This document shows positions 11,051 through 22,657 of a stretch of DNA of 64,000 nt, in pieces (within the stretch, counting starts at the first letter, position 1; every line of letters starts with the position of its first letter). Position numbers and translations under genes: made by a program. The notes under the pieces were generated by a model that was not told the origin of the DNA, made no database searches, and worked only from the letters and a program-made list of their open reading frames with translations. Origin of the DNA: Coenobita brevimanus. Its lineage: Eukaryota; Arthropoda; Malacostraca; Decapoda; Coenobitidae. The DNA lies in the NCBI GenBank assembly GCA_032717465.1, contig CM064715.1, forward strand, positions 33,232,112 to 33,296,111, given 5' to 3'.

Positions 11051-11870
11051 AACATGCCTAGAAAGTATTTTCAGAAAGCTAGACTTGGACAACAAACGAA
11101 AAAACTTCAATGGAGAAAACCTAAACCACCAGTGAATTGCAGATGACACTGTCCTAATCTCAGAAACAGCAGAGACATTGCAAGAAATGTTTAATGGACT
11201 AAATAGAGAAAATATAAAAGTAGGGCTAAAGATGACGTGAAGTAAAGTTATGTCTAATCCAAATATACCAAGCGTATTAAGAATAAGCGAAGAAATTCTT
11301 GACGAAGTCAAGAAATACAATTACTCAGGGTAATTAGTTAAACAAACGAAGGACCAAGATAGTGATTTAAAAAGAGGCATTAAAAATGTTTGGCAAGCTT
11401 TTGGGAAACGTAAATATCATGAAAAGTAGCTTGCCAATATGTATGAAACGAAATGTACGAGTACATAACGAATGTAGAATCTCAGCTATGACCTATGATT
11501 GTGGCGCCTGGAAACTGAGAAATCGGTGGAAATTCAATTAACCGGTTCTCAAAGAGCAATGTACAGGTCAGTTTTAGGAATATGTTTAAGAGACAGGAAA
11601 AGATCAACTTGGGTGAGAGAGCAGACTAAAGACAAAGATGTTATAGAAGGTGCTAAAGAAATGAAATGGGGATGGGGAGTTCATGTAACACGAATAAACG
11701 ACAATCGATGGAGCAAGAAGCTGGCTGACTGGACTCCACGAGATTGTAAGTATAGCAGAAAGAAACCAGACAGGAGGTGGAGAGATGAGATACAGAAGTT
11801 TACAGGAAAAACCAGGCAGAGATTGGCTCAGTCACTGAATTCGTGAAAAGGCTAAGTGAGGCCTCTATTC
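11051..11870 (+). pseudogene. RTE RT core and C-terminus, degenerate
   Basis: Resumes the RTE frame after the piggyBac. Contains CLESIFRKLDLDNK, a catalytic box read as IADDTVLISETA (the usual Phe/Tyr is replaced), KRGIKNVWQAFGK, and the RTE C-terminus GSQRAMYRSVLGICLRDRKR, EGAKEMKWGWGVHVTRINDN and DWTPRDCKYSRKKPDRRW. Open frame only from 11499 to 11846. Several stops upstream. Confidence 0.82.
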
Positions 11871-11915
11871 ATCAATGAACTTGCAATGGCTGCTGCTGCT
11901 GATGAATTATATGGA

Positions 11916-12067
11916 TGTATGTATACATGTATGTATATATAATGTATGAACATATACTCACACACACACAAACACAGATATAAATAAATGAATATTATAG
12001 ATAGATAGATAGAGAGAGAGATACAGAGATAGATATAGATATAGATAGATAGCTAGATAGATAGATC
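11916..12067. repeat. (ATGT)n / (TAGA)n microsatellite between two LINE tails
   Basis: Mixed ATGTATGT, ACAC, and TAGATAGATAG repeats, bounded on both sides by RTE 3' ends facing each other. Confidence 0.85.
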
Positions 12068-15000
12068 CACAAATTCCTTGACTGAGCCAATTCTTGCCAC
12101 GTTTCCCCTGCAAATTCCTCTATCTCATCTCTCTATCTCCTGTCTGGCCTTTTTCTGCTTTGCTTACAATCTCTTGGTGTCCAGTCAGTCAGCCTCTTGC
12201 TCCATCGGTTATCCATCATTCTTGCTACATGGTCTGCCCACCTCCATTTCTGTTCTTTTTTAACATCTATAATATCTTTGACTTCAGTCTGCTCTCTCAC
12301 CCAAGTTGATCTTTTCCTGTCTCAAAGATATTACCAACACTGACCTTTCCGTTGCTCCCTGGGAACGAATCATTTTATTTTCCATTGATTTCGTCAGTTT
12401 ACAGGTCTCACACCCATACGTCATAGCTGGAATTATACATTCGTTATATACTTTTCGTTTCATACAAACTGGCAAGCCTCTTTTCATAATGTCTCGATGT
12501 TTACCGAAAGCCTTCCATCCCTTTGTAATGCGTCTTTTTATTTCGCTATCATGATCTTTTGTTAATTTTAGTATTTGCCCCAAATAATTGTACCCTTCGA
12601 CATCTTCAAGAGTTTCTTTGCTTATTCTGATGACACTCTTTGGTGTTTGTGGATTAAACATTAGTTTTACTCTGGTTCATCTTTAGCCCTACTTTGAGAC
12701 TTTCTCTTTTCAGGTTATTTAACATTTCTTGCAATGTTTCTCCTGTTTCTGAGATTAGGACAACGTCATCTGCAAATCTTAAACGGTTTAATTTTTCTCC
12801 ATCTATGTTCTCTGTTTTCCCAGGCTAACTTTCTGAAAATACTTTCTAGGGATGCTGTAAATAATTTTGGTGAAATTGAATCTCCCTGACGCACGCCCTT
12901 CTCAATCGTATTTTTTTCCGAGTCTTTATGTAATTTAACCGCACCAGTTCTGTCTTTGCATAAGTTTTCGAGCAGTTTTACAATGTTCTTATTCACTTCT
13001 TGTTCTCACAATAAATTTATAATTGCTATGTGCTTCACTGAGTCGAAAGCCTTTTCGTGGTCAACAGAACCTAAGCGCAGTGGTTTATTATATTCAGTAG
13101 TTTTCTCAGTCAGCTGATTCATTGTGTGTAGATGATCAGTCGTCGAATACCCGCTTCGGAATCATTCCTGTTCACGAGGTTGAATTTCCTCCAAATTTGT
13201 TGTTGTTCTGTTCGTCAGGACTTTAATGAAGAGTTTGTAAATGACTGATAATAAGTTAATTGGTCAATAGTTACTGAGATCTTTTGAGTCACCTGTTTTT
13301 GTAAAGTAAAGTTACTGCATTACACCATGTTTGGGAAATTTTTTATACATTGAGTAAATAAGTGAGCATGCCTGTTTTGTACTTCTGCTCCTGCATCCAT
13401 TAGTAAATCTGCTACTATTCCATCTTCTCCGGGAGCCTTCCCTCTTTTCATATTCTGAAGAGAAATATTAACTTTGTCTGGTGTTAACTCACGTATTTCA
13501 CGTGTGTCAAATGAAAAAATTAGCTGTTGGTACAACTATCTTTGATTCATACAGTTCTTTGTAAAATTCTTCAACTCTCTTAACTCAGCATTTAATGACC
13601 ACGGTTTTTGTCTTTCAGTGATGCTATTTGTTGCTTTTCTTGTGTTATTTTACTTCGGACCTGTTTCAGACTTTTTCCTTTCTTGATAGTTTCTTTGATC
13701 TGAACCATGTTTCTCTTTCTTTTTTGTTCTCTTTGTCTCTTGTTGATAAACTTATTTAATTCAACTCGTTCCATTTCATCTTTCTTTGTTTTTGCTTTCA
13801 TTTCCTTTTCTTTTTTTCATAAGCTCGAGTGTCTTTACTAAATACTTCTTGGCTTTGGTTGTATTCTTGTAGGTTTTCCTACTACCTCCGCTGATTCTCT
13901 TAGCACTTTTGATCATCAGTGTCACATTCAGTTTTAATTAGAGCCTGAAATCTGTTCCTTATTTCCAAATGAAAGGCGCTTTGTTTTCGTTTACAAGTAT
14001 TGGGCACATCTTTTTTCTTTAATCATCTTTCTTTCACTTCTGAACTTGAATCTGGCTGTGCAACCCACTATTCTATGGTCACTTCCAGTATTTACTTTGT
14101 TGATAATTTACATTTGTGATCGGTGATAAGATATAATGAAGTCAGCTTCATTCTTTGTTTCTCCATTTGGGCTTCTCCAGGTCAACTTTCTCCCAGTTCT
14201 TTTGTGAAAGACCTTGTTCGTTATTCTCGTGTTATACATTTCAGCAAAATTTACCTTTCTCCCACTCCAAATTTTCCCATTGATGCTTCTCCATTTTTTG
14301 ATTTCCTAACTTGTGCATTGAAGTCTCCCTTAAGTACAGTATATGTGGTCTTTTCTTCTTCCATAATCTGGGAGATGTCGTCATAGAATGTTTTTATTTC
14401 TTCATATGAGCGTTGAGAAGTTGGTGCATATACTTGTATTACTTTCAGGGTATATTTTTTTCATTGTCTGATTACAACCATTGCTCCTTTGTCAGATACA
14501 CTGCTGAACTTAACATTGTTGTCTGCAAGATTTCTTTTAATTAGAAATGCGACACTACTAACTCTTCCATTCTCCCTCCATAGTAAAATAGGTGGTTCCT
14601 GTCTATGAGCTGAATTAATTTTTTTTCTTTTCTGTGGGCCTCACTCACACCTACAATATCCAAATAATCTTTTCCAGTTCTGTCATTAAATAATCATCTT
14701 TGTAATCTTCATTGAGGCATCAACATTGTATGCATAGATCTTCATGGATTTCAGTTTGTTTAATATCTCAGTCTCTAACCTGTGAATGCAGAGCCCTCTC
14801 ACTCTCGGTGGCACACTGCCCCTAACCATAGGAGGCAGTGCGATTGGAGAAACGATGATCCAACAGGAACGCCCGTCAAATCATTTGCAATAGAACTCAT
14901 ATTTGGTTGTGGGACTGGCAATTTATCTCACCTCCCTGCCACATAGTTTCTGGTGAGATGTAATTTTTGTGCCACCTTATTCGCTATATTCAATGGAGCC

Positions 15001-15112
15001 CTATATATCTACTGGGGTGACCGCGTCGTCTAAGATGGTACCTCGTATATCAACAAGGCCTTCCCCTATCTGTCACCTGGGGGCACGCCAGGTAGCAGTG
15101 GGATCCTGCCCC

Positions 15113-15116
<4 letters not shown>
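12068..15116 (-). mobile_element. RTE-clade LINE C2, minus strand
   Basis: Second RTE copy, reverse orientation, near full length. The 3' end is at 12068; 14800-15116 probably holds its 5' noncoding region, which ends at a (TA)n block. The ORF2 remnant covers 12100-14760. It is related to C1 but not identical. Confidence 0.82.
12100..14760 (-). pseudogene. RTE ORF2 (endonuclease-RT), degenerate
   Basis: Read on the minus strand from 14760: KLKSMKIYAYNVD (endonuclease start), DDISQIMEEEK near 14380, a SDHRIV-like end near 14070, linker rich in Lys (13592-13801), MKRGKAPGEDGIVADLLMDAG at 13450-13380, KGVRQGDSISPKLFTASLESIF at 12900-12830, a FADDVVL-type catalytic box near 12760 and the C-terminal SMENKMIRSQGATERSVL. 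Broken by frameshifts and stops throughout. It would have carried target nicking and reverse transcription for element movement. Confidence 0.8.

Positions 15117-15186
<70 letters not shown>
15117..15186. repeat. (TA)n microsatellite
   Basis: About 70 bp of TA; the family A copy A2 begins directly at its end. Confidence 0.95.
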
Positions 15187-15190
<4 letters not shown>

Positions 15191-17345
15191 GTATAAGGAA
15201 AAGAGGAATAGGGCGAAAAGGGCTGTGCGTGATGTTAAGTGGCAGCAGATGAGAGGTGGGGTAGGCAGCTGACTGAGAATTTTCAACAGAATAAGAAAAT
15301 GTTCTGGAAGGAGGTTAAAAGGGTGTGAAAGGGAGAGTCTGGGAAGGAAGAGCGAGTAAAAGCAGAGGATGGAAGGATGCTCATTGAGATGGATGCAGTA
15401 AGGAAGAGATGGGCAGAGTATTTTGAAAGATTGTTAAATGTAGAGGAGGAAAGGGTGGCTGAGATTGTGGGGGATGGAAGGGTGCAATGAATAACGTGTT
15501 GAGAAAGTTGAATGATTCTTTGATCACGAAGGAGGAAGTGGAGAAGGCAGTAAAGGAGATGAAAACAGGGAAAGCTGCAGGTATGTATGGGTGTGCTGTG
15601 GAATGCCTGAAGTGTGGTTGAGTGACTATTGTTGACTCGTTAGTAAGACTGTTGAATGTGTGCTTTGTGAAAGGTATGGTGCCAGTTGACTAGGTAAGCT
15701 TGTGTGGTCCCATTGTATAAAGGCAAGGGTGATAAATAAGAATGTACTAGTTTTAGGGGTATATGTTTGTTCAGTGTTGTAGGTAAGGTGTATGGTAGAG
15801 TGTTAATTAAGAGTTAGAGAGGGTACAGAGGGAGTGATTGGTGATGAGCAGTGTGGCTTTAGGAGAGGGAGGGGATGCGTGGATCAGGTTTTTGCTGTGA
15901 GACAAGTGTGTGAAAAGTATTTAGCGAAAGCCAAGGATGTGTTTTGGGTATTCATGGATTTAGAGAAAGCTTATGATAGAATTGATAGGGAGGCTTTGTG
16001 GACTGTTTTAAGATTGTATGGACTTGATGGTAGGTTACTAAAAGGGATGAAAAGTTTTTATGTAAATAATATAGCGTGTGTAAGAGTGGGAAATACTGTT
16101 AGTGATTGGTTTCCTGTGAGAGTGGGGCTGCGGCAGGGATGTGTGATGTCGCCTTGGTTGTTTAATATTTATATTGATGGTGTTGTAAGGGAGGTGAATG
16201 CAAGAGTTTTAGGTAGAGGTCTGAGTCTGGTGAATGTTGATGGTAGAGAGTGGAATCTGAAGTAGCTGCTGTTTGCAGATGATACTGCACTGATGGCTGA
16301 TTCAGAGGAGAGATTGAGACAGTTGGTAGAGGAGATTGGAAGGGTGTGTGAAAGGAGGAAAATTGAAAGTAAATGAGAATGTGAGTAAAATGATGAAGTA
16401 TACGAGGTTGATAGATGGTAGGAGGATGAAAATAGTTTTGAATGATGAGTTGCTTGAGGAGGTAGAGTGTTTTAAATATTTAGGGTCACATGTTGCCATG
16501 GATGGAAGAATAGATGCACAAGTGAAGTTTAGAATGAATGAAATAGGAGAGGTGCTGGGAAGAATGAAAAATGTGTTTAGTTGTCGTTCACTTAGAATAG
16601 ATGTAAAGAGAAGGCTGTATGAAGGTGTTGTGGTATGGACTGCGTTATATGGGGCTAAAACGTGGAATATGGGTGTAGCAGAGAGGTACAGTTTGAATAT
16701 AATGGAGATGAGGTGTCTCAGGAGTATGTGCAGAGTGATGCATATGGATCGAGTGAGAAATGATCAAGTGCGAAGGAGAACTGGAGCTGTTCGGAAGATG
16801 GCTGATCGAGTTGAGCAGAGTGTGTTGCGATGGTTTGGGCATATGGAGAGAATGGATAATGAGTGATTGGTGAAAAACATTACTAGATCTGATGTGAGAG
16901 ATGTAAGGGTGAGAGGGAGACCACTATTACGATGGATGGCCAGTGTGAAGACAGCGTTGGATGTGAGAGGGATGTCTGTTGAGCAAGGAAGAGTGGCTGT
17001 GCATGGCAGAAATAAATGGATAGAAAATGTGAATGAATAAATGATGACGCAGCGCTGAGGGGATATTCTCCCGCATTTGGTCTTATCAGCTAATCAGGTC
17101 AGGTACGGGTAAGGGGATGGGTCTATTATGATGTGGCAGGGGTAAACCAGCTCTGCTGTCAGGCCCTGCTGTGGATGCCACTGATTGCACTGCGCAGTTG
17201 ACCCTCTTGCAGTGTGCTGTGGTGAGAATCTGTCCCTTCTCCCTTTTGGTGCTAAGATGCAAATGAATGTGTTTGAATGGATGAGTAAATTGGGAGTGTG
17301 TCGTCCTGTCTCTGCTACCTCCCATTCCTTTGGGGGAAGCAGCCT

Positions 17346-17346
<1 letters not shown>
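15187..17346 (+). mobile_element. LINE family A copy A2, 5'-truncated
   Basis: Begins at a point equivalent to 18948 of the longer copy A4 and is almost identical to it from there (for example 15188-15320 against 18950-19080). Ends with the family A 3' tail (17041-17346) and then (TA)n. Confidence 0.9.
15834..16866 (+). pseudogene. LINE A RT, broken copy A2
   Basis: RT fragment with GDEQCGFRRGRGCVDQVFAV, MDLEKAYDRIDREALW, GLRQGCVMSPWLFNIYIDGV, then TAG at 16264 directly before the LLFADDTALM catalytic box, a frameshift near 16360, and the C-terminal GHMERMDNE followed by TGA. The region 15187-15833 holds a degenerate linker and KTGKAAGMYGCAVECLK (usual AGMDG). Confidence 0.82.

Positions 17347-17394
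<48 letters not shown>
17347..17394. repeat. (TA)n microsatellite after A2
   Basis: Follows the A2 tail CAGCCTAGG. Confidence 0.95.
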
Positions 17395-17397
<3 letters not shown>

Positions 17398-17579
17398 CGG
17401 GGGGGACACAATCTGGCCGCACTAAGGGGTGGTACTACTACACTACTACTCTGCAGCCAAGTTATGTTAGGAAGAATACTGCCACCGTATTCCCTGCTTG
17501 TGTGTTTGAATGGATGAGAAAATTGGGAGAGTGTCGTCCTGTCTCGGCTACCTCCCTTTCCTTGGTGGAAGCAGCCTAG

Positions 17580-17580
<1 letters not shown>
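17395..17580 (+). mobile_element. Internally deleted family A element (A3)
   Basis: About 185 bp made of the family 5' end (GCGGGGGGGACACAATCTGG to TATTCCCTGC) fused to the last 80 bp of the 3' tail (GTGTTTGAATGGATGAG to GCAGCCTAGG). The 5' part matches the start of A4 at 17693 and the 3' part matches the other tails. No coding capacity. Confidence 0.85.
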
Positions 17581-17662
<82 letters not shown>

Positions 17663-17690
17663 TATCTATATATATATATATATATATTTT
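17581..17690. repeat. (TA)n microsatellite after A3
   Basis: TA repeat with one internal GATATC interruption; the 5' end of A4 follows immediately. Confidence 0.95.
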
Positions 17691-17844
17691 GTGGGGGGGA
17701 CACAATCTGGCCGCACTGAATACTGCCACCGTATTCCCTGCGTGTCGTAAAAGGCGACTAAAGGGGGCGGGGTGAGGGGTCTAGGGACCCCCTCCTCTGT
17801 CTCTAGTTCCTAAAAAGAGACAGGCCAGAGAAAGGGATGGGAGA

Positions 17845-18620
17845 TTGAGTTATCCCTGTACCCTGAAGATTGGGTCTATGAATGTGCGTGGATGTAGTAC
17901 GATTGAGGCTAAAATGGAGGAGATTGGGAGAATGTTTGTGAGAAGTAAGTTGGATGTGTTAGCTTTGAGTGAAACGAAGATGAAAGGGAAGGGTGAGTCT
18001 ATGTTTGGAAGTGTGAATGGAAGATTGTCAAGTGTTGATAGAGGAAGAGCAAGAGAAGGTGTTGTCTTGTTGGTGAGTCCGGAAGTACAGCAGTGTGTGA
18101 TTGAATGAAAGGAGGTGTCATCGAGACTGATGTGGGTGAAAGCGAAATTTGAACGTGAGTTGTGGGTGTTTGTGAGTGCATATGGGCCTGGTAGTGAAAG
18201 GGATGAAGAAGAGAGGGAGTCTTTCTGGAATGATGTTGATGAGTGACTGCAGAGTTTTGGAGAATGTGAATGTGGCAATGATGGGAGATCTGAATGCTAG
18301 AGTGGGAAATGTAGCAGTTGTAGGTGTAGTTGGTATGTATGGTGTGCCTGGAAGAAATGAATATGGAGAACGAGTGATAGGGATGTGTGTTGAGCAAGAG
18401 ATGGTGATTAGAAATACGCTGTTCGAGAAGAAAGATATTTATAAGTATACTGTGTGAGACAGGAGGGTGGAATTGTTATGGATAAAGCATTGATGAACTA
18501 TGTGGTTGTGTCTGAGAATGTAAGAGGAAGATTGCTGGATGTGAGAGTTCTGAGATGGGAGGGTGGAGGTTTGTCTGACCACTACCTGGTGGAGGGAAAG
18601 TTAAGAGTAGGTAAGAGATG
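17845..18620 (+). pseudogene. LINE A endonuclease domain, broken
   Basis: APE-type endonuclease. Residues LKIGSMNVRGCSTIEAKMEE start the domain, then SKLDVLALSETKMKGKGE (catalytic Glu in SETK), a TGA at 18106, MWVKAKFERELWVFVSAYGP, MMGDLNARVGN near 18277 (GDxNA box) in another frame, and DKALMNYVVVSENVR with GGLSDHYLVEGK near 18570 (SDH catalytic end). At least two frameshifts. All signature boxes are recognisable. Confidence 0.85.
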
Positions 18621-19590
18621 GATGAGAGCTAGGAGGGTTAGGTGTGGCAGGGAGGTTTTGAAAGTGAGTGAATTGGATAAAAGAGAGAAAACGATAGAAA
18701 ATCAGGAGAAACTGAAAGATGAGTGGAACGCAGTGAAAGATCAGGAAAATGGCAGTTTGGAGGAAGAATGGCAGTTGTTTAGGAGTGCTGTGGCGGGGCA
18801 TGCAGAAGAGATGAGTGGTGTGAGATGTGTGGATGGTGGTGTAAGAAAAGGAAGTGAATGGTGGTGCGAGGAAGTAAGTATGGCTGCGGCTGAGAAGAGA
18901 CGTGCATATGAAGTGTGGCTGCAGAGGAAGGATGAGGTGTCATATGAGAGGTATAAGGAAAAGAGGAATAGGGCGAAAAGGGCTGTACGTGATGTTAAGT
19001 GGCAGCAGATGAGAGGTGGGGTAGGCAGCTGACTGAGAATTTTCAACAAAATAAGAAAATGTTCTGGAAGGAGGTTAAAAGGGTGCGAAAGGGAGAGTCT
19101 GGGAAGGAAGAGCGAGTAAAAGCAGAGAATGGAAGGATGTTAACTGAGATGGATGCAGTAAGGAAGAGATGGGCAGAGTATTTTGAAAGATTGTTAAATG
19201 TAGAGGAGGAAAGGGTGGCTGAGATTGTGGGGGATGGAAGGGTGCAATGAATAACGTGTTGAGAGAGTTGAATGATTCTTTGATCACGAAGGAGGAAGTG
19301 GAGAAGGCAGTAAAGGAGATGAAAACAGGGAAAGCTGCAGGTATGGATGGGTGTGCTGTGGAATGCCTGAAGTGTGGTGGAGTGACTATTGTTGACTGGT
19401 TAGTAAGATTGTTGAATGTGTGCTTTGTGAAAGGTAAGGTGCCATTTGACTGGGCAAGTGCTTGTGTTGTCCTGTTGTATAAAGGCCAGTGTGATAAGTA
19501 TGAATGTACTAGCTTTAGGGGTATAAGTCTATTGAGTGTTGTAGGTAAGATGTATGGTAGAGTGTAAATTAAAAAAGTTACAGAGGGCAC
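18621..19590 (+). pseudogene. LINE A ORF2 linker and RT fingers, broken
   Basis: Linker WWCEEVSMAAAEKRRAYEVW at about 18860, frameshift at 19030, NKKMFWKEVKRVRKGESGKE, then MKTGKAAGMDGCAVECLKCG at 19316 and LYKGQCDKYECTSFRGISLL at 19476. The frame ends at TAA 19565. The linker and RT boxes follow the order of the other copies. Confidence 0.82.
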
Positions 19591-19597
19591 AAAGGGA

Positions 19598-20781
19598 GTG
19601 TTTGGTGACGAGCAGTGTGGCTTTTGGAGAGGGAGGGGATGCGAGGATCAGGTGTTTGCTGTGAGACAGGTGTGTGGAAAGTATTTAGTGAAAGGTAACG
19701 ACGTGTTTTGGGCATTCATGGATTTAGAGAAAGCGTATGATAGAATTGATAGGGAGCCTTTGTGGACTGTTTTAAGAGTGTATGGACTTGATGGCAGGTT
19801 ACTAAACGGGGTGAAAAGTTTTTATGTAAATAGTAGAGTGTGTGTAAGAGTGGGAAATCCTATGAGTGGTTGGTTTTCCGTGAGAGTGGGGCTGCGACAG
19901 GGATGTGTGATGTCGCCTTGGTTGTTTAATATTTATATTGATGGTGTTGTAAGGGAGGTGAATGCACGAGTTTTAGGTGGAGGTCTGAGTTTGGTGAATG
20001 TTGATGGTGGAGAGTGGAATCTGAAGCAGCTGCTGTTTGCAGGTGATATTGCATTGGTTGCTGATTCAGAGGAGAGATTGAGACAGTTGGTAGAGGAGAT
20101 TGGAAGGGTGTGTGAAAGGAGGAAATTGAGAGTAAATGAGAATAAGAGTAAAGTGATGAAGTGTATGAGGTTGGTAGATGTTAGGGGGATGAATATAGTT
20201 TTGAATGGTGAGTTGCTTGAGGAGGTCGAGTGTTTTAAATATTTTGGGTCACATGTTGCTGTGGATGGAAGAATAGATGCAGGAGTGAAGTTTAGAATGA
20301 ATGAAGTAGGTGAGATGCTGGGAGGAATGAAAAAGTTTTTAGATGTCATTTGCTTAGAATGGATGTAAAGAGAAGGCTGTATGAGGGTGTTGTGGTAACG
20401 ACTGCGTTATATGGGGCTGAAACATGGAATATGGGTGTAACAGAGAGGAAAAGTTTGAATGTAATGGAGATGAATCTTCTGAGAAGTATGTGTGGAGTGA
20501 CGCTTATGGATCGAGTGCGAAATGATGAAGTGCGAAGGAGAACTGGAGTTGTTCGGGAGATGGCCGGTAGAGTTGAGCAGGGGGTGTTGCGATGGTTTGG
20601 GCATAAGGAGAGAATGGATAATGAGCGATTGGTGAAAAAGATAACTAGATCTGATGTAAGAGGTGTAAGGCTGAGAGGGAGACCACAAATAGGATGGATG
20701 GACAGTGTGAAGAGAGCGCTGGATGCGAGGGGGATATCTGTTGAGCAAGGAAGAGTGGCTGTTCGTGACAGAAGTAAATAG
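19598..20781 (+). pseudogene. LINE A RT core and C-terminus, mutated active site
   Basis: RT with CGFWRGRGCEDQVFAV, MDLEKAYDRIDREPLW, GLRQGCVMSPWLFNIYIDGV and then LLFAGDIALV at 20035, where the catalytic FADD reads FAGD. Frameshift at about 20345, then the C-terminal region to RSDVRGVRLRGRPQIGWMDS; TAG at 20779 ends it a few residues early. The altered Asp pair plus frameshifts imply no RT activity. Confidence 0.84.
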
Positions 20782-21106
20782 AGAGAAATTGTGAATGAAT
20801 AAATGATGGCACAGCCCTGAGGGGATATTCTCCCGCATTTGGTCTGATCAGCTAGTCAGGTCAGGTGCGGGTAAGGGGATAGGTCTATTATGATGTTGCA
20901 GGGGTAAACCAGCTCTGCTGTCGGGCCCTGCTGCGGATGTCACTGATTGCACTGCGCAGTTGACTCTTGTGCGGTGTGGTGCGATGTGGATCTGTCCCTT
21001 CTCCCCTTTGGGGCTAAGATGCGAATGAATGTGTTTGAATGGCTGAGTAAATGGGGAGTGTGTCGTCCTGTCTCGGCTACCTCCTTTTCCTTGGGGGAAG
21101 CAGCCT

Positions 21107-21620
<514 letters not shown>

Positions 21621-21729
21621 GAACATAGAATTATTACTTTCCCTACTATTACTAATAAACTACCTCCCCTACAAGGAAGAAGGAATGTTGCTTCCCTTGC
21701 ATTATTTTACAGATATTTTTTTAGCTGAT

Positions 21730-21975
21730 GCTCAGATGAAGTTGCATCCATTGTGCCGCCTCTCCATGCCTTCCCTCGTGCTACACGGGCATCTGGTAGC
21801 GTTCATGTCTGGCATGTCACTTAGCCATATTGCAGAAATTCTGCCTATCAGAATTCTTTCATTCCCCGAACTGCATCTCTCTGGAACCCACTTCCCCAGA
21901 GCTGTTTCCCTCAAAACTTCAACCTACAGCTGTTCAAGTTTAACTGTTACAGATATTTTATGAACAGCGGACACC
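21730..21975 (+). pseudogene. LINE ORF2 C-terminal end
   Basis: Reads FIPRTASLWNPLPRAV, the conserved Trp-Asn-x-Leu-Pro block that ends ORF2 of many jockey/CR1-type LINEs, then stops before a TATC microsatellite. The upstream part is in a different frame with stops. Confidence 0.65.
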
Positions 21976-22037
21976 AGTAATCTGGTGTTTGGATTAGTTT
22001 TTCTTTTTCTTTATTATTCATTTGTTTTTCCTTCCTC

Positions 22038-22070
22038 TTATCTATCTATCTATCTATCTATCTATATCTA

Positions 22071-22139
<69 letters not shown>
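22038..22139. repeat. (TATC)n and (TA)n
   Basis: TATC/TATCTA tract passing into pure TA. Confidence 0.95.
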
Positions 22140-22143
<4 letters not shown>

Positions 22144-22375
22144 TGTCTACCCTTTCCTCTCCTCCATCCTTCGTTCCTTCCATCGTCTTCTGTCTTTCTT
22201 TCATTCTTTCCTCGTCCTTTTGCCTACGGGTAACTTTACACTCCCTCTTCTGTCTTTCTTTCCTTCATTCTTTCCTCTTCTGCCTGTGGGTGACTCTACA
22301 CTGAGTGACAAGCCAGATGATTTCCTATACACCAGGAAACCATCTACTACGCTGGATGGTAACCATATAACCAAT

Positions 22376-22590
22376 TTTTGGCGCCTGGTGGTTTAATGGG
22401 TAATTACGGCACTCCAATTGGATTGAGCCGGTGAAGGTTTCTATCCAAGGGGTGGTTGGGGTTATTGCTCATGTAATGCCACTCAGGGATGAGTGAGGCT
22501 GGTCACTCATCTTAAATATCAGGACCAACTTACCTAGCCCCGGGCCCCTGCGCTCCTCATGGGGCAACGTAGGATTGGATGATGGATATA
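22376..22590 (+). mobile_element. SINE-like repeat S, copy 1
   Basis: Starts GGCGCCTGGTGGTTTAATGG and ends GGGGCAACGTAGGATTGGAT. Inverted copies lie at 35062-35285 and, shortened, at 59640-59733. The head GGTGGTTTAATGGGTAA resembles a tRNA D-arm/A box. No coding capacity. Confidence 0.7.
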
Positions 22591-22591
22591 C

Positions 22592-22600
<9 letters not shown>

Positions 22601-22654
<54 letters not shown>
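22601..22654. repeat. (TA)n microsatellite
   Basis: Separates repeat S from LINE B3. Confidence 0.95.

Positions 22655-22657
<3 letters not shown>

Larger units (their letters stand above)
5340..11915 (+). mobile_element. RTE-clade LINE C1, split by piggyBac
   Basis: RTE/BovB-like non-LTR retrotransposon. The left part is 5340-7398 and the right part is 11051-11915, separated by a piggyBac element at a TTAA. The C-terminal part closely follows the RTE pattern RAMYRSVLGICLRDRKRS, and the 3' end is GAGGCCTCTATTCATCAATG followed by a (TGC)/(ATG)-type tail. Many frameshifts; a dead copy. An inverted relative lies at 12068-15116. Confidence 0.85.
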
